Assembly (NCBI GenBank): GCA_006937955.1
Contig: SSNP01000045.1
Coordinates: 252,833-316,832, forward strand
DNA from: Pachypanchax playfairii
Lineage: Eukaryota; Chordata; Actinopteri; Cyprinodontiformes; Aplocheilidae
Direction of reading: 5' to 3'
DNA length: 64,000 nt
Shown piece by piece: positions 63,729 to 64,000 of this stretch (position 1 is its first letter; each line of letters begins with the position of its first letter). A program made the translations under genes and the position numbers. Below the pieces are notes generated by a model. It was given only the letters and a program-made list of their open reading frames with translations. It searched no databases and had not been told where the DNA came from.

Positions 63729-64000
63729 CTTTTCCACGCTGCGTCCCAGCAGGTAAAACATTATTATCACACATTTAAAAATCACATTTTTACTTTGGAT
63801 TTGTTTTCCTTCAAAGAGCTGATGAATGCATCTTAAATGGAAGGTGGTCTTCCCATGGAAAAAAAAACAGAAAAACAATGACAAATACTGAAAAATGCTA
63901 CATATCGTTCACAATATTCACACAATAGTAACAAAAAAGTGAAAAAAAAGTTTTTTTAACATTTGCAGAATGAATTACATCTAAATATAATTACTATTCG
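63729..64000. other. Gene-free end of window
   Basis: AT-rich, with A tracts; nothing recognised. Confidence 0.6.

Overview
This window looks like AT-rich, non-coding nuclear DNA from a ray-finned fish, most likely a percomorph-type teleost. The evidence is the long (CA)n microsatellites, scattered A/T homopolymers, and many decayed short DNA transposons whose ends I recognise as common in teleost genomes. The species assignment rests on recalled repeat families and not on a search. No long protein-coding gene, rRNA, tRNA or CRISPR array is visible. Nearly all ATG-initiated open frames of 60 to 150 codons look like chance frames or microsatellite translations.

Layout. Positions 1-11 kb: plain non-coding DNA with a fold-back element (4114-4448), a hAT-like remnant (5906-6640), a Tc1-like terminus (about 6.7 kb) and GT/AC microsatellites near 10.2 kb. 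11-24 kb: TTAA-flanked elements at 11430-12039, 16144-16641 and 23126-23847. The last is inserted inside a reverse-strand SINE/L2-type repeat. This part also holds a palindromic MITE at 18.3-18.45 kb and an 823-bp inverted-repeat element at 18586-19408. 24-39 kb: a possible small-RNA-like hairpin (25651-25720), a hAT transposon with a broken BED/hAT transposase (27656-28561), a TTAA element (32755-33337), a second SINE/L2-type copy (about 36.4 kb) and a CpG-rich promoter-like block (38560-39380). 39-57 kb: a second copy of the 23-kb TTAA family (42268-42813), a GC-richer ambiguous exon-like block (43.2 kb), a TTAA element with an intact 68-codon frame (46260-46872), and retroelement tails and SINE fragments (53-55.4 kb). 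56-64 kb: a decayed MITE, a compound array of CA tracts alternating with a short inverted-repeat unit (56966-57761), a fold-back element (61585-62005) and a long-TIR element (63146-63728).

No set of genes working together can be shown. The best gene-level hint is a CpG-rich block near 39 kb with a consensus splice donor on the minus strand. That would suit the first exon of a leftward gene whose introns fill much of the left half. Three weaker exon-like blocks (11.1, 34.0 and 43.2 kb) are listed at low confidence.

The most interesting pattern is in the transposons. Several TIR elements of different families carry the same internal design: a promoter-like segment, a start codon, a short reading frame, and in most cases a consensus 5' splice donor with no matching acceptor. 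Two of the TTAA families also encode related peptides with an R-I-N-I ... D-[AS]-E-L motif.
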